A DNA stretch of 64,000 nucleotides from an uncultured Alphaproteobacteria bacterium (GTDB lineage: Bacteria; Pseudomonadota; Alphaproteobacteria; Thalassobaculales; Thalassobaculaceae), in NCBI GenBank assembly GCA_937776645.1, contig CALMRI010000002.1:62001-126000 (forward strand). The letters run 5' to 3'. The notes under the pieces are model-generated. The model worked only from the letters and a program-made list of their open reading frames with translations. It made no database searches and had not been told where the DNA came from. This document shows positions 1-9,200 of the stretch, piece after piece. A program made the translations under genes and the position numbers. Each line of letters begins with the position of its first letter. Position 1 is the stretch's first letter.

Positions 1-1
1 G

Positions 2-391
2 GCGTGCGCGGCAACCCATCACCACCATCGTGAGCACGCTCAGGACCACGCGCATCACCATGCTCACGATGAAATCACATCTGTGTCGTTGCGCCTCGAC
101 AGGCCAGTCCGGGCCGTCGCTCTAACCTTGTTTCTGCAGGCCTTGGCCGAGACCATGGGCCCGAACCTGCTGCGTTTGAAAGGCATCGTGGCGGTCGCGG
201 AAGCGCCGGATACCCCCGCCGTCGTCCATGGCGTGCAGCATGTGTTTCACCCGATGCGCTGGCTCGATGCCTGGCCCGACGGGACGCGGCAATCCCGTCT
301 GGTGCTGATCGGCAAGCGGCTTTCCACCGGTTGGGTCGAGGCATTACTCGAAACAATCGAGGACGAGGTCGCGCAAGTCTCTGGACAATAG
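2..391 (+). CDS. CobW/P47K-family GTP-binding protein, C-terminal part (5' end outside window)
   Basis: This open frame enters from the left edge and ends at a TAG at 389-391, so only about the last 129 residues are visible. It begins with a histidine-rich linker (an HHHH run and several further His between roughly residues 6 and 22), followed by a compact alpha/beta domain containing GPNLLRLKGIVAV and VQHVFHPMRW. That order, a His-rich linker and then the CobW C-terminal domain, is typical of G3E GTPases of the CobW/YjiA type, which act as cytoplasmic metal (zinc or cobalt) insertion or chaperone proteins. The GTPase domain itself lies outside the window, so the metal specificity cannot be judged. 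The next gene starts 51 bases downstream on the same strand. Confidence 0.8.
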   Translation, partial: ACAATHHHHREHAQDHAHHHAHDEITSVSLRLDRPVRAVALTLFLQALAETMGPNLLRLKGIVAVAEAPDTPAVVHGVQHVFHPMRWLDAWPDGTRQSRLVLIGKRLSTGWVEALLETIEDEVAQVSGQ

Positions 392-442
392 GCCCCTTGG
401 TTCATGAAACTTCGGTAACTTTTTTTGAAGGGGAGGCGGGAC

Positions 443-1867
443 ATGTTCGATCTGATCTTGCGCGGCGGAACCGTGGTTACGCCCCATGGCGTCGGGGTTC
501 ATGACATTGCTGTGTCCGGCGAGACCATCGCTGCGATCACCAATCCCGGAGCGATCGGCGACGATCAGGCCAAGCGCTCGGTTGATGTGTCCGGCAAGAT
601 TGTCATGCCCGGTGGTATCGACCCGCATGTCCATTGCAAATGGATCATGCCGATGCCGGATGGCAGCATCGGCTATACCGGCGGTCCGGAAGTCGTAAGC
701 CGTGCCGCGCTGTTCGGCGGCACCACGACGATGATCGATTTCGCCGCCCGTCTCGACGAGATTCCTCTGCGTGAGGTGATCGCCAAGCGTGACGAGGACT
801 GGGTCGATAATTGTTATTGCGACTATGCCTATCACGTCATGCTGCTCGGTGATGTCGAGCCGCCGGTGTTGAAGGAGTTGGAGAGCGTGCTGACCGACGG
901 CTATCCGACGGTCAAGATTTTCACCACCAACATCACCCCCAGTCGATCCGGACGAATGGTGCATTTCGGCGATATCTGGGAGGTGTTCAAGATCATCACC
1001 CGGAGCGGTGGACTGGGCGTGATCCATGCCGAGGACAACGACATCGTTATGCACATGTACGAGAAGCTGATCCGCGAGGGTCGGGTCAGCTTTCACAACC
1101 TGGCCGAGGTACACAACACGCTGTCGGAGGACCTGTCCTTCCGCCGGGTGATCCGGCTTGCCGAGGCTGAGAAGACGCCGCTGTATATGATGCATGTCAG
1201 CGCTGGTACCGGGGTTCAGGCGATCCGCGAGGCGCGGGCCAAGGGCCAGCCGATCTATGGCGAAACCCTGCACCAGTACATGCTTTATAATTCCGAGGAT
1301 TATAAGCGCCCGAATGGCCAGATGTATCACACCTACCCGTCGCTGAAATCACCCGAGGATCAGGCTGAACTGTGGGCCGGGACCCTGGACGGAGCGATCA
1401 ATGCGGTGGCAACCGACGAGATCTGCTGCACCCTGCAGACCAAGATTATCGGTGACCGGATCGACGACACAACCGGCGGTAACGCGGGTGTCGAGCCGCG
1501 CATCGGTGTGATGTATCAGGAAATGGTCAAGGTGCGCGGCTACTCGCTGGGGCGATTTGTCGATCTGGTCTCGACTAATGCCGCCAAGATCATGGGGATG
1601 TATCCCCGTAAGGGCGCGATCGCCGTTGGCAGTGACGCGGATATCGCGGTGCTCGACACCACGATAAATAAGAAGGTGCGGGTCGAGGACCTGCACGAAA
1701 CCGATTACAGCCCTTGGGAAGGCCATGACATCTCCGCTTGGCCGGTGATGACCGTGCTGCGCGGCAAGGTCATGGTCGAAAACGGTAAATTCAAGGGCGA
1801 CCTCAAGGACGGTAAATATTTGAAGCGTGAGATTGCGGCGGACATCCGGACCGGTCCGGCGCTCTGA
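443..1867 (+). CDS. Dihydropyrimidinase/D-hydantoinase family amidohydrolase
   Basis: A 474-residue cytoplasmic cyclic amidohydrolase expected to open a cyclic amide ring (dihydropyrimidine, hydantoin or similar). The ATG at 443 is chosen over an in-frame TTG at 425 because GGGAGG lies about six bases upstream of it, and the TTG would overlap that site. The binuclear metal-site residues are all visible: H62 and H64 in GGIDPHVH, the probable carboxylated lysine K158 in PTVKIF, H195 in VIHAED, H251 in MMHVSAG and D325 in AVATDE. Length matches the family. The segment after the metal-binding Asp reads EICC rather than the HCPF usual in hydantoinases, and HAEDN replaces the common HAENG, so the substrate pocket may differ. 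Fold and chemistry are secure; substrate is unknown. Confidence 0.9.
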   Translation: MFDLILRGGTVVTPHGVGVHDIAVSGETIAAITNPGAIGDDQAKRSVDVSGKIVMPGGIDPHVHCKWIMPMPDGSIGYTGGPEVVSRAALFGGTTTMIDFAARLDEIPLREVIAKRDEDWVDNCYCDYAYHVMLLGDVEPPVLKELESVLTDGYPTVKIFTTNITPSRSGRMVHFGDIWEVFKIITRSGGLGVIHAEDNDIVMHMYEKLIREGRVSFHNLAEVHNTLSEDLSFRRVIRLAEAEKTPLYMMHVSAGTGVQAIREARAKGQPIYGETLHQYMLYNSEDYKRPNGQMYHTYPSLKSPEDQAELWAGTLDGAINAVATDEICCTLQTKIIGDRIDDTTGGNAGVEPRIGVMYQEMVKVRGYSLGRFVDLVSTNAAKIMGMYPRKGAIAVGSDADIAVLDTTINKKVRVEDLHETDYSPWEGHDISAWPVMTVLRGKVMVENGKFKGDLKDGKYLKREIAADIRTGPAL

Positions 1868-1935
1868 TCGCTGTTGGCCGCTATCTGGCTGGGCCATCCT
1901 GATCACATAGCCGGTCTACTTACCTTTACCGGGTC

Positions 1936-1947
1936 TGCACGCGTGCA
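1936..1947. promoter_or_regulatory. 12-bp perfect palindrome upstream of an LLM oxidoreductase gene
   Basis: TGCACGCGTGCA is a perfect palindrome 70 bases before the chosen start at 2018 and 68 bases after the preceding stop. Its size and position would suit an operator for a dimeric regulator. There is no regulator gene beside it and I did not see a second copy, so this is only a candidate. Confidence 0.25.
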
Positions 1948-2017
1948 TAGATAACCGCGCTTGGGCATCTTGTCGTCGAAGGCGATTAGCGCAGCGATGA
2001 CGATGGGGAGTCCGATC

Positions 2018-3313
2018 ATGAAATTTGGCCTGTTTTACGAGTTGCCGGTCCCCAAGCCCTGGGACGAAGACACCGAGTTGCGTCTATTCCACGAAGCGCT
2101 TGATCAGATAGAACTGGCGGACAAGCTGGGGATCGATTTCGCCTGGGAGGTGGAACATCACTTTCTTGAGGAATATTCGCATTCTAGTGCCCCGGAAGTG
2201 TTTCTCGCCGCCGCCTCGCAGCGAACCAAGAACATTCGCCTCGGCCATGGCATCACACTCACCGCGCCGCTGTATAACCACCCCGTGCGGTTGGCCGAGC
2301 GGCTCGCCACTCTTGATCTGGTCAGTCGGGGGCGGGTCGAGTGGGGGACCGGCGAATCCGCCACTCTGATCGAGATGGAAGGCTTTCACGTCGACAAGGA
2401 GAAAAAGACCGCGATGTGGCGGGAAGGGGCGGAGCAGATAGCTAATATGCTCACTATGACCCCCTATCCGGGCTTCCAGGGTCAGTATTTCTCGATGCCG
2501 GCTCGGAATGTGGTGCCAAAGCCGATGCAAAAGCCGCATCCACCGATGTGGATGGGCTGTTCGCGCCGCGAAAGCATCCTGCGGGCCGCCCGGGCCGGGA
2601 TTGGCGCGTTGGTGTTCGGCTTCGTCGAGCCTGAGCAGGCGGCGATCTGGATCAAAGAATATTACGACATCATCAAATCACAGGAATGCGTACCGCTTGG
2701 GCATTCCGTAAACGCCAATATCGCGGCGGTGAGCGCGCTTTCAGTGCACCCGGATGAGAACGAGGCGATTGCGCGTGGCCTGGATGGGTTTAGGTTCTTC
2801 GGGTATTCGTTGGCGCATTACACTAATTTCGGCGCTCATGTTCCCGGTAGAACCGATATCTGGGCCAAGTTCGAAACTATCCGCGATTCCCTGCCGGATA
2901 ATGCCGGGCGCGGTGGCATCGGAACGCCGGATCAGGTGCGCAAGCACCTGGAAGGATACGCCGAGGTCGGCATGGACCAGATGATTTTTGTCCAGCAACA
3001 CGGCAAGAACAAACACGAGGACATTTGCGAGAGCCTGGAGATTTTCGCCAGCGAGGTTCAGCCCGCCTTCAAGGCCAAGGAAGCCCAACGCGAAGCCCGG
3101 AAGGCTGAGGAGCTGGCGCCCTATATCGAGGCGGCCTTGGCACGCAAGCCACGCATGGAGATGCAGGCTGACGCTGATCTGCCGGTGATCAAATCAGCGG
3201 GCTTGCGGTTGAAGGAGTCCGGTGTGGTTGTCGAGGCAACGCCGTTCACCGACCGTGGTGGGGGCATTCCGGTGATCAAGCAGGACCCGACGGTGAATGC
3301 GAGGGATGATTGA
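2018..3313 (+). CDS. LLM class flavin-dependent oxidoreductase (bacterial luciferase-like)
   Basis: A 431-residue luciferase-like monooxygenase with a predicted TIM barrel using FMN or F420. The ATG at 2018 is preferred because MKFGLFYELP is the classic first beta strand of the family and GGGGAG lies seven bases upstream; the frame is open back to a TTG at 1961. Visible family features are EVEHHF near residue 50, RLGHGITL, the NHPVRLAERLATLDLVS helix, GRVEWGTG and KPHPPMWMGCSR. The C-terminal 80 residues (KAKEAQREARKAEE onward) form a charged helix plus tail longer than usual. No flavin reductase gene is adjacent. It is one of five LLM genes in this window; substrate unknown. Confidence 0.9.
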   Translation: MKFGLFYELPVPKPWDEDTELRLFHEALDQIELADKLGIDFAWEVEHHFLEEYSHSSAPEVFLAAASQRTKNIRLGHGITLTAPLYNHPVRLAERLATLDLVSRGRVEWGTGESATLIEMEGFHVDKEKKTAMWREGAEQIANMLTMTPYPGFQGQYFSMPARNVVPKPMQKPHPPMWMGCSRRESILRAARAGIGALVFGFVEPEQAAIWIKEYYDIIKSQECVPLGHSVNANIAAVSALSVHPDENEAIARGLDGFRFFGYSLAHYTNFGAHVPGRTDIWAKFETIRDSLPDNAGRGGIGTPDQVRKHLEGYAEVGMDQMIFVQQHGKNKHEDICESLEIFASEVQPAFKAKEAQREARKAEELAPYIEAALARKPRMEMQADADLPVIKSAGLRLKESGVVVEATPFTDRGGGIPVIKQDPTVNARDD

Positions 3314-3482
3314 GCCGGCTTTCTCCGACGATCATGACGGTCTCCCGCATCGCTGATCCAAGAGACGGTGCAGTTTATTCGACCACCTACGCTAAAGCCA
3401 ACGCCGGAGGAATGGTTCCCCCCGGGATGACGTCATAGCGGGGCCAGGAAGATGGTAGATAGGGTGCAAAGCCGACCGTCTG

Positions 3483-4256
3483 CTACGCGTCGTAACCTGG
3501 ATTCTCCCGCTCCAGCTTACGGATCAGCGCCGGCCATTCGAATTGGCCGATCGGGCGGTGACCCGAGGCGCCGATGGCTTTTTTCGAGCGGGCGATCGAG
3601 ATGTTCTGAACCGATTGCGGAATCTCTATCGCCGGAGCGCCGGCCTGCTGGAAGGAGAGTTGGAAGCGGCAAGCCCGCTCGGCCCGGTACATCCAGACGA
3701 AGGCTTCGGACACAGTTCGCCCGACGCTGAGCAAGCCGTGATTACGCAGGATTAGCACGTTTTTGTCACCGATATCGGCGATCAATCGGTCACGCTCTCC
3801 CAAATCGAATGCCGGGCCTTCATAGTCGTGATAGCTAGCCTGGGCGATCACCGCCAAGGCCATCTGGGTGAGTGGTAGCAGACCATCCTTTTGGGTGGCC
3901 ACGCCAAGCCCGGCGGCGGTGTGGGTGTGCATCACGCAGCCGGCGTCGGGACGACCGATATGCACGGCGCTGTGGATGGTATAACCGGCCGGGTTGATGC
4001 CGTACTCGGAATCCGAAAGAATATTGCCGTCGATATCTACCTTGACCAGACACGAGGCGGTCATTTCCTCGAACATCCAGCCGACCGGGTTGATTAGAAA
4101 ATGATCGTCTGTGCCGGGGATACGAGCCGACAGATGCGTCGCCAGCATGTCGGACCAGCCATAGAGGTCGACCAACCGGAAGCCGGCGGCGAGGTCGACC
4201 CGGGTCTGCCATTCAACCTGGGACATATCGCGGATTGGAACGACGGTCTCGGGCAT
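3483..4256 (-). CDS. Class II aldolase/adducin family protein
   Basis: A 257-residue protein of the class II (zinc) aldolase family, which includes fuculose-phosphate aldolase and ribulose-phosphate 4-epimerase. Zinc-binding histidines are visible at H110 and H112 in CVMHTHT and H173 in LRNHGLL, and an acidic pair at residues 63-64 (MFEEMT) matches the usual catalytic position. The start at 4256 has GGGAG six bases upstream. It is convergent with the LLM gene ending at 3313 and lies downstream of, and on the same strand as, the GMC oxidoreductase (105-base gap), so the two could be co-transcribed. Bacterial members with unphosphorylated substrates are common, and nothing here identifies the substrate. 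Confidence 0.87.
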   Translation of the reverse strand: MPETVVPIRDMSQVEWQTRVDLAAGFRLVDLYGWSDMLATHLSARIPGTDDHFLINPVGWMFEEMTASCLVKVDIDGNILSDSEYGINPAGYTIHSAVHIGRPDAGCVMHTHTAAGLGVATQKDGLLPLTQMALAVIAQASYHDYEGPAFDLGERDRLIADIGDKNVLILRNHGLLSVGRTVSEAFVWMYRAERACRFQLSFQQAGAPAIEIPQSVQNISIARSKKAIGASGHRPIGQFEWPALIRKLERENPGYDA

Positions 4257-4361
4257 TTCAAACTCCCAGCTTGCTAGCTCATTTTCGCTCGTACGAGATC
4301 ATCCCCAGTCGGTCGGGAGAGCGGGCCGGCGATGCCGCTTGGTCGGAATATATTTCAGCGA

Positions 4362-5978
4362 TCAGGCGGCAGCCTTAGAAGCACCGGCGCGGGCGTCTTC
4401 CTTGACCATATCGGCGGCTTTCTCGGCGACCATGATCACCGGGGCGTTGATATTACCGGACGGCATCGTCGGGAAGATCGAGGCATCGACGACGCGCAAT
4501 CCTCGCATGCCATGCACCCTGAGCCGGTCATCGACCACCGCCATTGGATCAGCGCCCATCTTGCAGGTGCCCATCGGGTGATAGGTGGTGGCGCCGGTGT
4601 CGCGGGCGAATTGCAGCAGTCCCGCGTCGTCCTGAACCTCGGATCCGGGGTTCATTTCGTGATCGATATACTGGCCTAAAGCCTCGGTTTCGCCGATCTT
4701 TCGGCACAGCTTCAGAGCGTCGACCAAAGTGTCCTGATCCAGCTTATTACCGAGAAAATTGGGCCGAATTTTCGGCGCGTCATAGGCATTGGACCCGCCG
4801 ATATGAATGGTGCCCTGGCTTTCCGGTCGGCATTGATAGCAGGCCAGGGTCATGCCTGGCTCCTTGTCGAGCTTGCGGTCGGCCGAGGACTTGAAGCTGC
4901 CGTGGACGAAGAAGAACTGTACGTCCGGGGTCTCCAGTTCCGCGCGGGTTTTCATGAAGCCGTGCCCGACACCAGCGGTCCAGGTCAGGATGCCGCGCCG
5001 GGTTACCGCCCACTTTAGAACTTCCTTGACCATGTTAAAGCCCCGGGTTTCCTCGTTCAGGGTGATCGGCTGGTTGACCCGCCAGTTCATCCGTGCGGCG
5101 TAGTGATCGCGATAGTTTTCGCCGACACCCTGCAGCTCGTGCACCACCTCGATACCGTGGGAGCGCAGCAACTCCGGCTGACCGATACCGGACAGCTCCA
5201 GCATCTGCGGCGACTGCACGGCGCCGGCGCAGACAATAACCTCGCCGTCGGCACGCTCTTCCTTGGCGACACCATCGATTTCATAGGCGACGCCGATGGC
5301 CTGCTTACCCTCGGTCAGGATCTTGGTCGCATGCGCCCGCGATTCCACCGTCAGGTTGGGCCGCGCTTTGGCCGGGTTTAAAAACGCCCGCGCGGTGCTC
5401 TCGCGCCGACCATTGCGCTGGGTGATCTGGTAATAGCCAAAGCCCTCCTGATCGGCGCCGTTATAGTCGGGATTCCGTTTTGAACCGATCTCGACGCCGG
5501 CATCGATGAAAGCGTCAATCAGCTCGTGCTTTTCGTACATGTCCGCGACGTTGAGCGGTCCGCCGCCACCCCGGTAGTCATCGCCGCCGCGCTCGAAAGT
5601 CTCGGCCTTCTGGAAATACGGCAGGATATCGGAATAGGACCAGCCGCGATTGCCCAGCTGCCCCCAGACGTCATAGTCGAAAGCTTGGCCGCGCACATAC
5701 AGCATGCCGTTGATCGAACTGGACCCGCCTAGCACCCGGCCCCGCGGGATCGGGATCGACCGGCCCGACACATTATCCTCGGGCTCGGTGGCGAAATTCC
5801 AGTTCACATCCGGGTTGTTCAAGGTCTTGGTGAAGCCTACGGGAACATGGATCCACATATTGGTGTCCTTGCCACCGGCTTCTAGCAGCAGGACGGTGGT
5901 TTTAGGATCCTCACTCAACCGGTTGGCCATCACGCAGCCGGCCGAACCGGCACCAATAATAATGTAGTCGTAGGACAT
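4362..5978 (-). CDS. GMC family FAD oxidoreductase (choline dehydrogenase-like)
   Basis: A 538-residue glucose-methanol-choline type flavoprotein that should oxidise an alcohol with FAD. The start at 5978 (MSYDYIIIGAGSAGC) has GGGGAGGAAG upstream and puts the dinucleotide-binding loop at the N terminus; the frame runs open to 6119 but that extension has no family similarity. GMC signature 1 (RGRVLGGSSSINGM) and signature 2 (GAVQSPQMLELSGIG) are both present, as is the C-terminal ATTYHPMGTCKMG with its catalytic His and SGNINAP with the partner Asn. It is transcribed divergently from an SDR gene starting at 6140, so both may share the intervening control region. The true alcohol substrate cannot be read from sequence. 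Confidence 0.92.
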   Translation of the reverse strand: MSYDYIIIGAGSAGCVMANRLSEDPKTTVLLLEAGGKDTNMWIHVPVGFTKTLNNPDVNWNFATEPEDNVSGRSIPIPRGRVLGGSSSINGMLYVRGQAFDYDVWGQLGNRGWSYSDILPYFQKAETFERGGDDYRGGGGPLNVADMYEKHELIDAFIDAGVEIGSKRNPDYNGADQEGFGYYQITQRNGRRESTARAFLNPAKARPNLTVESRAHATKILTEGKQAIGVAYEIDGVAKEERADGEVIVCAGAVQSPQMLELSGIGQPELLRSHGIEVVHELQGVGENYRDHYAARMNWRVNQPITLNEETRGFNMVKEVLKWAVTRRGILTWTAGVGHGFMKTRAELETPDVQFFFVHGSFKSSADRKLDKEPGMTLACYQCRPESQGTIHIGGSNAYDAPKIRPNFLGNKLDQDTLVDALKLCRKIGETEALGQYIDHEMNPGSEVQDDAGLLQFARDTGATTYHPMGTCKMGADPMAVVDDRLRVHGMRGLRVVDASIFPTMPSGNINAPVIMVAEKAADMVKEDARAGASKAAA

Positions 5979-6139
5979 GGATGCTTCCTCCCCGAAGGAT
6001 CGATGCTTTTTTCGAAGATGCTCGCAAACGGGTGAATTTGCGATCACGAATGCACTATTCGCGCGGCTCGACTTTGCAGCGCCGCCAACATGACGTTTGC
6101 TGGGCTTAACATTCAACAATGCCTCTGGGGAGCAACACG
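5979..6139. promoter_or_regulatory. Divergent intergenic region between GMC oxidoreductase and SDR genes
   Basis: These 161 bases separate two genes transcribed away from each other and must contain both promoters. I see ribosome binding sites at each end (GGGGAGG for the minus gene, GGGGAG for the plus gene) but no convincing pair of promoter hexamers and no clear operator palindrome. The role is inferred from layout only. Confidence 0.4.
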
Positions 6140-6940
6140 ATGAACATTGGAAAACGGCTGGAAGGGAAGGTCGCCATCGTCACCGGCGGCGCATCGGGGA
6201 TCGGCGCGGAGACGGCGCGGTCCTTCGCTGCGCATGGCGCCTCGGTGATGGTCGCCGACGTACAGGACGCGCTCGGCGAGAGCGTCGTGCAACAGATCGT
6301 CGAGGCCGGGGGGAAGGCGATGTATTGCAGTCTCGACGTGGTCGATGAGGCGGCATGGATGGCGCTGGTGGCCGAGACGGTCGTGGCCTATGGCAAGCTC
6401 GACATTCTCGGCAACATCGCCGGTGTGTCCGGCCGCGATCCGAACATGAAGGTACAGACCACGATCACGCCCGGTCCGCTGATCGAGGACACCACCGTGG
6501 AAATGTGGGAGCGGATCATGTCGGTCAATGTGACCGGGGTCTATCTGGGGACCAAAGCGGCGATCCCAGCCATGCGCGAAGCCGGTGGTGGTTCGATCAT
6601 CAACATCTCGTCAATTTGCGGTCTGGTCGGCAGCTTCGGCAATGCCGCCTATCACGCCTCCAAAGGTGCGGTGCGGATCTTTTCCAAGGCGACGGCGGTA
6701 CAGCACGCCGTTGACCGGATCAGGGCAAACTCCATCCATCCGGGCTTTGTCGATACGCCGATGACCAAGCCGGGCCATTCCAACAACGCGGTTGCCAAAG
6801 TTCGCATGGATGCTACCCCGCTCGGCCGCTTTGGGGTGCCGGCGGATATTGCCATGGGTTGCTTGTATCTAGCGTCGGATGAGGCCGCCTGGGTAACCGG
6901 TACCGAGTTGGTAATTGATGGCGGCGTGACCGCGCAGTAA
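6140..6940 (+). CDS. SDR family NAD(P)-dependent oxidoreductase
   Basis: A 266-residue classical short-chain dehydrogenase/reductase. It has the nucleotide-binding TGGASGIG near residue 15, NIAGVSG as the NNAG-type strand, NISSICG with the catalytic Ser, YHASK with the catalytic Tyr and Lys, and HPGFVDTPM after the active site. The ATG at 6140 is chosen because GGGGAG lies eight bases upstream; an ATG at 6119 would add seven residues. An Asp at the end of the second strand (VADVQD) favours NAD over NADP. The divergent GMC dehydrogenase suggests successive oxidation of an alcohol, but that is inference. Confidence 0.9.
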   Translation: MNIGKRLEGKVAIVTGGASGIGAETARSFAAHGASVMVADVQDALGESVVQQIVEAGGKAMYCSLDVVDEAAWMALVAETVVAYGKLDILGNIAGVSGRDPNMKVQTTITPGPLIEDTTVEMWERIMSVNVTGVYLGTKAAIPAMREAGGGSIINISSICGLVGSFGNAAYHASKGAVRIFSKATAVQHAVDRIRANSIHPGFVDTPMTKPGHSNNAVAKVRMDATPLGRFGVPADIAMGCLYLASDEAAWVTGTELVIDGGVTAQ

Positions 6941-6996
6941 GCCCCTTCTCGGCGGGAGTTTCTTTCTCGTGCTGCTGTCTTAGAAAGTTCTTCAAC

Positions 6997-7012
6997 GCCG
7001 GATCCGGCGTCG
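6997..7012. terminator. 16-bp perfect palindrome after the SDR gene
   Basis: ACGCCGGATCCGGCGT lies 57 bases past the SDR stop and could fold as a six-pair hairpin with a GATC loop. It has no T-run on either side, so it would be a weak terminator at best and may simply be a chance palindrome. Confidence 0.25.
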
Positions 7013-7040
7013 CGGGCAGGGAGATCTGCAGGGTGACGTG

Positions 7041-7627
7041 CTAATCGGCTGCCGGTTTGCCGTCGTGGCGACCTCCTTGTTCTTTCAGGGGCATCACACG
7101 CCCGCTGTTCGAGTTGTCAGCGACACCGGCCTGGTCACTGTCTGCGCCTGGGCCTTGCCACCGAGCGCGGCTTCGCCAAGACACTACCGGTAGGGTCAGG
7201 TGAATGTCGTCCCCTGGCGGCGGAACTGCGGGTGCGGATGTCCTGGCCGCGGATCGGTCGATGTCCACTAGTGCCAAATCCGCCTCGCGCGCTGAACATA
7301 TTGGCGAAGAGATCGTCGAGGTCGGGCGCGTCTCCCCGCGACGTGTAGCGAAACCCGCCGCCGCCGGCGGCTTGATCTTGAAAATGGGCCTGTGGCCGCT
7401 TCTGACCGGAGGCGTCGATTCCCCCCGCGTCATAGCGCGCGCGTTTGTTTTCATCGCCGAGCAAGGTATTCGCCTGTGATATCTCTTTGTAATGTCTGTT
7501 CCGTCTTGGCGTCGCCTGGCTGCAGGTCTGGATGATGGAACTTGGCGAGCTTGCGATACGACTTTTTGATTTCTGCCGTTGATGCGTCCTTGGCTACGCC
7601 GAGTACCGCGTAGGGATCACGTGCCAT
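7041..7627 (-). pseudogene. Broken J-domain (DnaJ/CbpA-like) co-chaperone gene
   Basis: Starting from an ATG at 7627 the translation opens as a textbook J domain: [32 protein letters not shown] with the HPD motif intact, then PGDAKTEQ. The frame is lost around 7,480-7,510. The next part continues in another frame as [20 protein letters not shown] and DLDDLFANMF up to a RGQDIRTR segment, after which a further shift leads into poorly recognisable sequence. An intact member would be about 300 residues with a C-terminal peptide-binding domain; here little of that domain survives. At least two frame breaks and a missing C terminus make this a pseudogene rather than a sequencing error. A run of C lies just upstream of the start. 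Confidence 0.8.
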
Positions 7628-7882
7628 GGCTGACCCCCCCCCCCGGTTATTAAGGGCGGTGCGCATTTTTATTACGCGATTGCAACAGATAGATCATGCA
7701 GAGATCCGGGGAATTCAAAGGACTTAAAGACCGTGGGAATAAATTGTGGTCCTCTGAGTTGCTTTCGATCTCAATTGTGTACAATGCCCGCGACGCCGGG
7801 GGTTCGAGGGAAAATTCTGGCAGTTGGCCGGCACCTGGGAACATCGCCCGTGTGTCAAGCCAAGCCCTCGAGGGAGGTTGCC

Positions 7883-9043
7883 GTGATCAACAAATTCACT
7901 ACCGTGTATGCCGGCCATGTCGATTTTCCGGATATGGGGCAAGACGCCACGCCGGCGAATGAACGGCGGTTCTCGAACGAGCATTTAGCCAGTGTCTTCG
8001 AGAAGACCGAAGCGATCGCCAAAATCATGGATAAATTCGGCTACGACATGATGTGGTTGGCAGAGCATCATTTTCAGCATGAAGGCTACGAGGCGATCCC
8101 AAATCTGATGATGGCGGCGGTGCATCTTTCGCATTTGACCAAGCGGCTGCGCATCGGTTGCGGCTTCAACATCACGCCGATGTGGCATCCGCTGCGCCTC
8201 GCTGAGGATTTTGCCACGGCTGACATCATGACCAAGGGGCGCACGGTGTTTGGCGTCGGGCGCGGCTATCACACCCGCGAGGTCGAGACATTTGGTGCGC
8301 CGTTGCAGGACCAGGCCGCCAACCGCGATCTGTTCGAGGAGCAGGTCGAGATCATCTTTAAGGCCTTCAACAACGAATCCTTCTCGCACCAGGGCAAGCA
8401 CTACACCCTGCCGCCGAACGTGCCGTATCGCGGCTATGACCTTAAGGAACTGACCCTGGTGCCGCGGCCGTTAAATCTGCCGGTGGAGTGCTGGCAGCCG
8501 GTGGTGAGCGCCAATCCACGCGGCCTCGATTTCATGATCCGCCACGGCATCAAGGCAGCGGTCGGCGGCGGCGCGGCGACCATGTCCGACGGACCGATCC
8601 AGGCCTACAAGGACGCCGCGGCCCGAGCCGGTCAGGAGCTGAAGCTTGGCGAAAATCTCACCATCGGTATCTTCTTTCATCTGGCGGAAACCAAGGAGAA
8701 GGCGATTGCCGAGATGACGCCGTTCTATGAGGAACATGTAAAGATGTTCGGTCCGCTCGGTTTCATGCCAGGCCTGACACCGGAAAAAATTAAGGCTAGC
8801 GAAGGACGCGGTGGTTGGTATGAAGTCGGGGTCCCCAGCCTGCAGCATTTCATCGATCTCGGTTCCTGGTTCGCCGGTACCGCCGAGCAATTGGTCGAGC
8901 GTCTAAAACAGCTTGAAGAGCGCTATCCGGGGATGGAGCACATCAGTTTGAGTTGCTCTTTGGGGACCCCGCAATCAGTGATGCTGGAGCAGTATCAGCG
9001 CGTCGCCGAAGAAGTGATGCCGCATTTCGGCGGCGAGGCTTAG
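7883..9043 (+). CDS. LLM class flavin-dependent oxidoreductase
   Basis: A 386-residue luciferase-like protein. The start is GTG at 7883, with AGGGAGG five bases upstream; the frame is open to 7733 but the extra 50 residues resemble nothing. Family features are TVYAGHVDF as the first strand, MWLAEHHF near residue 50, RLRIGCGFNITPMWHPLRLAEDFATAD split over the barrel, GVGRGYHTREVETFG and LVPRPLNLPVECWQPV. The best parallel is the group of bacterial luciferase-like monooxygenases of unknown substrate. It stands alone between a pseudogene and a convergent SDR, and the 155-base region after it carries hairpin-forming repeats. Confidence 0.9.
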   Translation: MINKFTTVYAGHVDFPDMGQDATPANERRFSNEHLASVFEKTEAIAKIMDKFGYDMMWLAEHHFQHEGYEAIPNLMMAAVHLSHLTKRLRIGCGFNITPMWHPLRLAEDFATADIMTKGRTVFGVGRGYHTREVETFGAPLQDQAANRDLFEEQVEIIFKAFNNESFSHQGKHYTLPPNVPYRGYDLKELTLVPRPLNLPVECWQPVVSANPRGLDFMIRHGIKAAVGGGAATMSDGPIQAYKDAAARAGQELKLGENLTIGIFFHLAETKEKAIAEMTPFYEEHVKMFGPLGFMPGLTPEKIKASEGRGGWYEVGVPSLQHFIDLGSWFAGTAEQLVERLKQLEERYPGMEHISLSCSLGTPQSVMLEQYQRVAEEVMPHFGGEA

Positions 9044-9067
9044 GTCAGACTTCTCCCCTCTCCACAT

Positions 9068-9160
9068 CCCTGGCGAAAGCCAAGGCTGCAGGTAAGAGCA
9101 TTCCGTCGGTCAAAATTCCGACGTCGTCACCCCCAAAAGTAGACCCTGGCTTCCGCCAGG
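9068..9160. repeat. Pair of short hairpins in inverted orientation after the LLM gene
   Basis: The left unit at 9068-9085 can fold TGGC-GAAA-GCCA and the right unit at 9144-9160 folds CCTGGC-TTCC-GCCAGG. The two units are also near-complementary to each other, so the whole block could form one long stem. It sits between the stops of two convergent genes (9043 and 9201), so it may act as a bidirectional terminator or be a member of a small intergenic repeat family; no T-run follows. Confidence 0.5.
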
Positions 9161-9200
9161 AATGCGACGAAGTGAAGAACTATTAAGTCAGCAGACGCCG

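Noticed and set aside
344-1330. A 328-codon minus-strand open frame
   Set aside because: It is antisense to the clear dihydropyrimidinase-family gene, has no domain, and its composition is that of a GC-rich mirror frame.
7631-7642. The run of C near 7,631-7,642 as a phase-variable tract
   Set aside because: It lies just upstream of a dead J-domain gene, not within or before an intact surface gene, so a switching role is unlikely.
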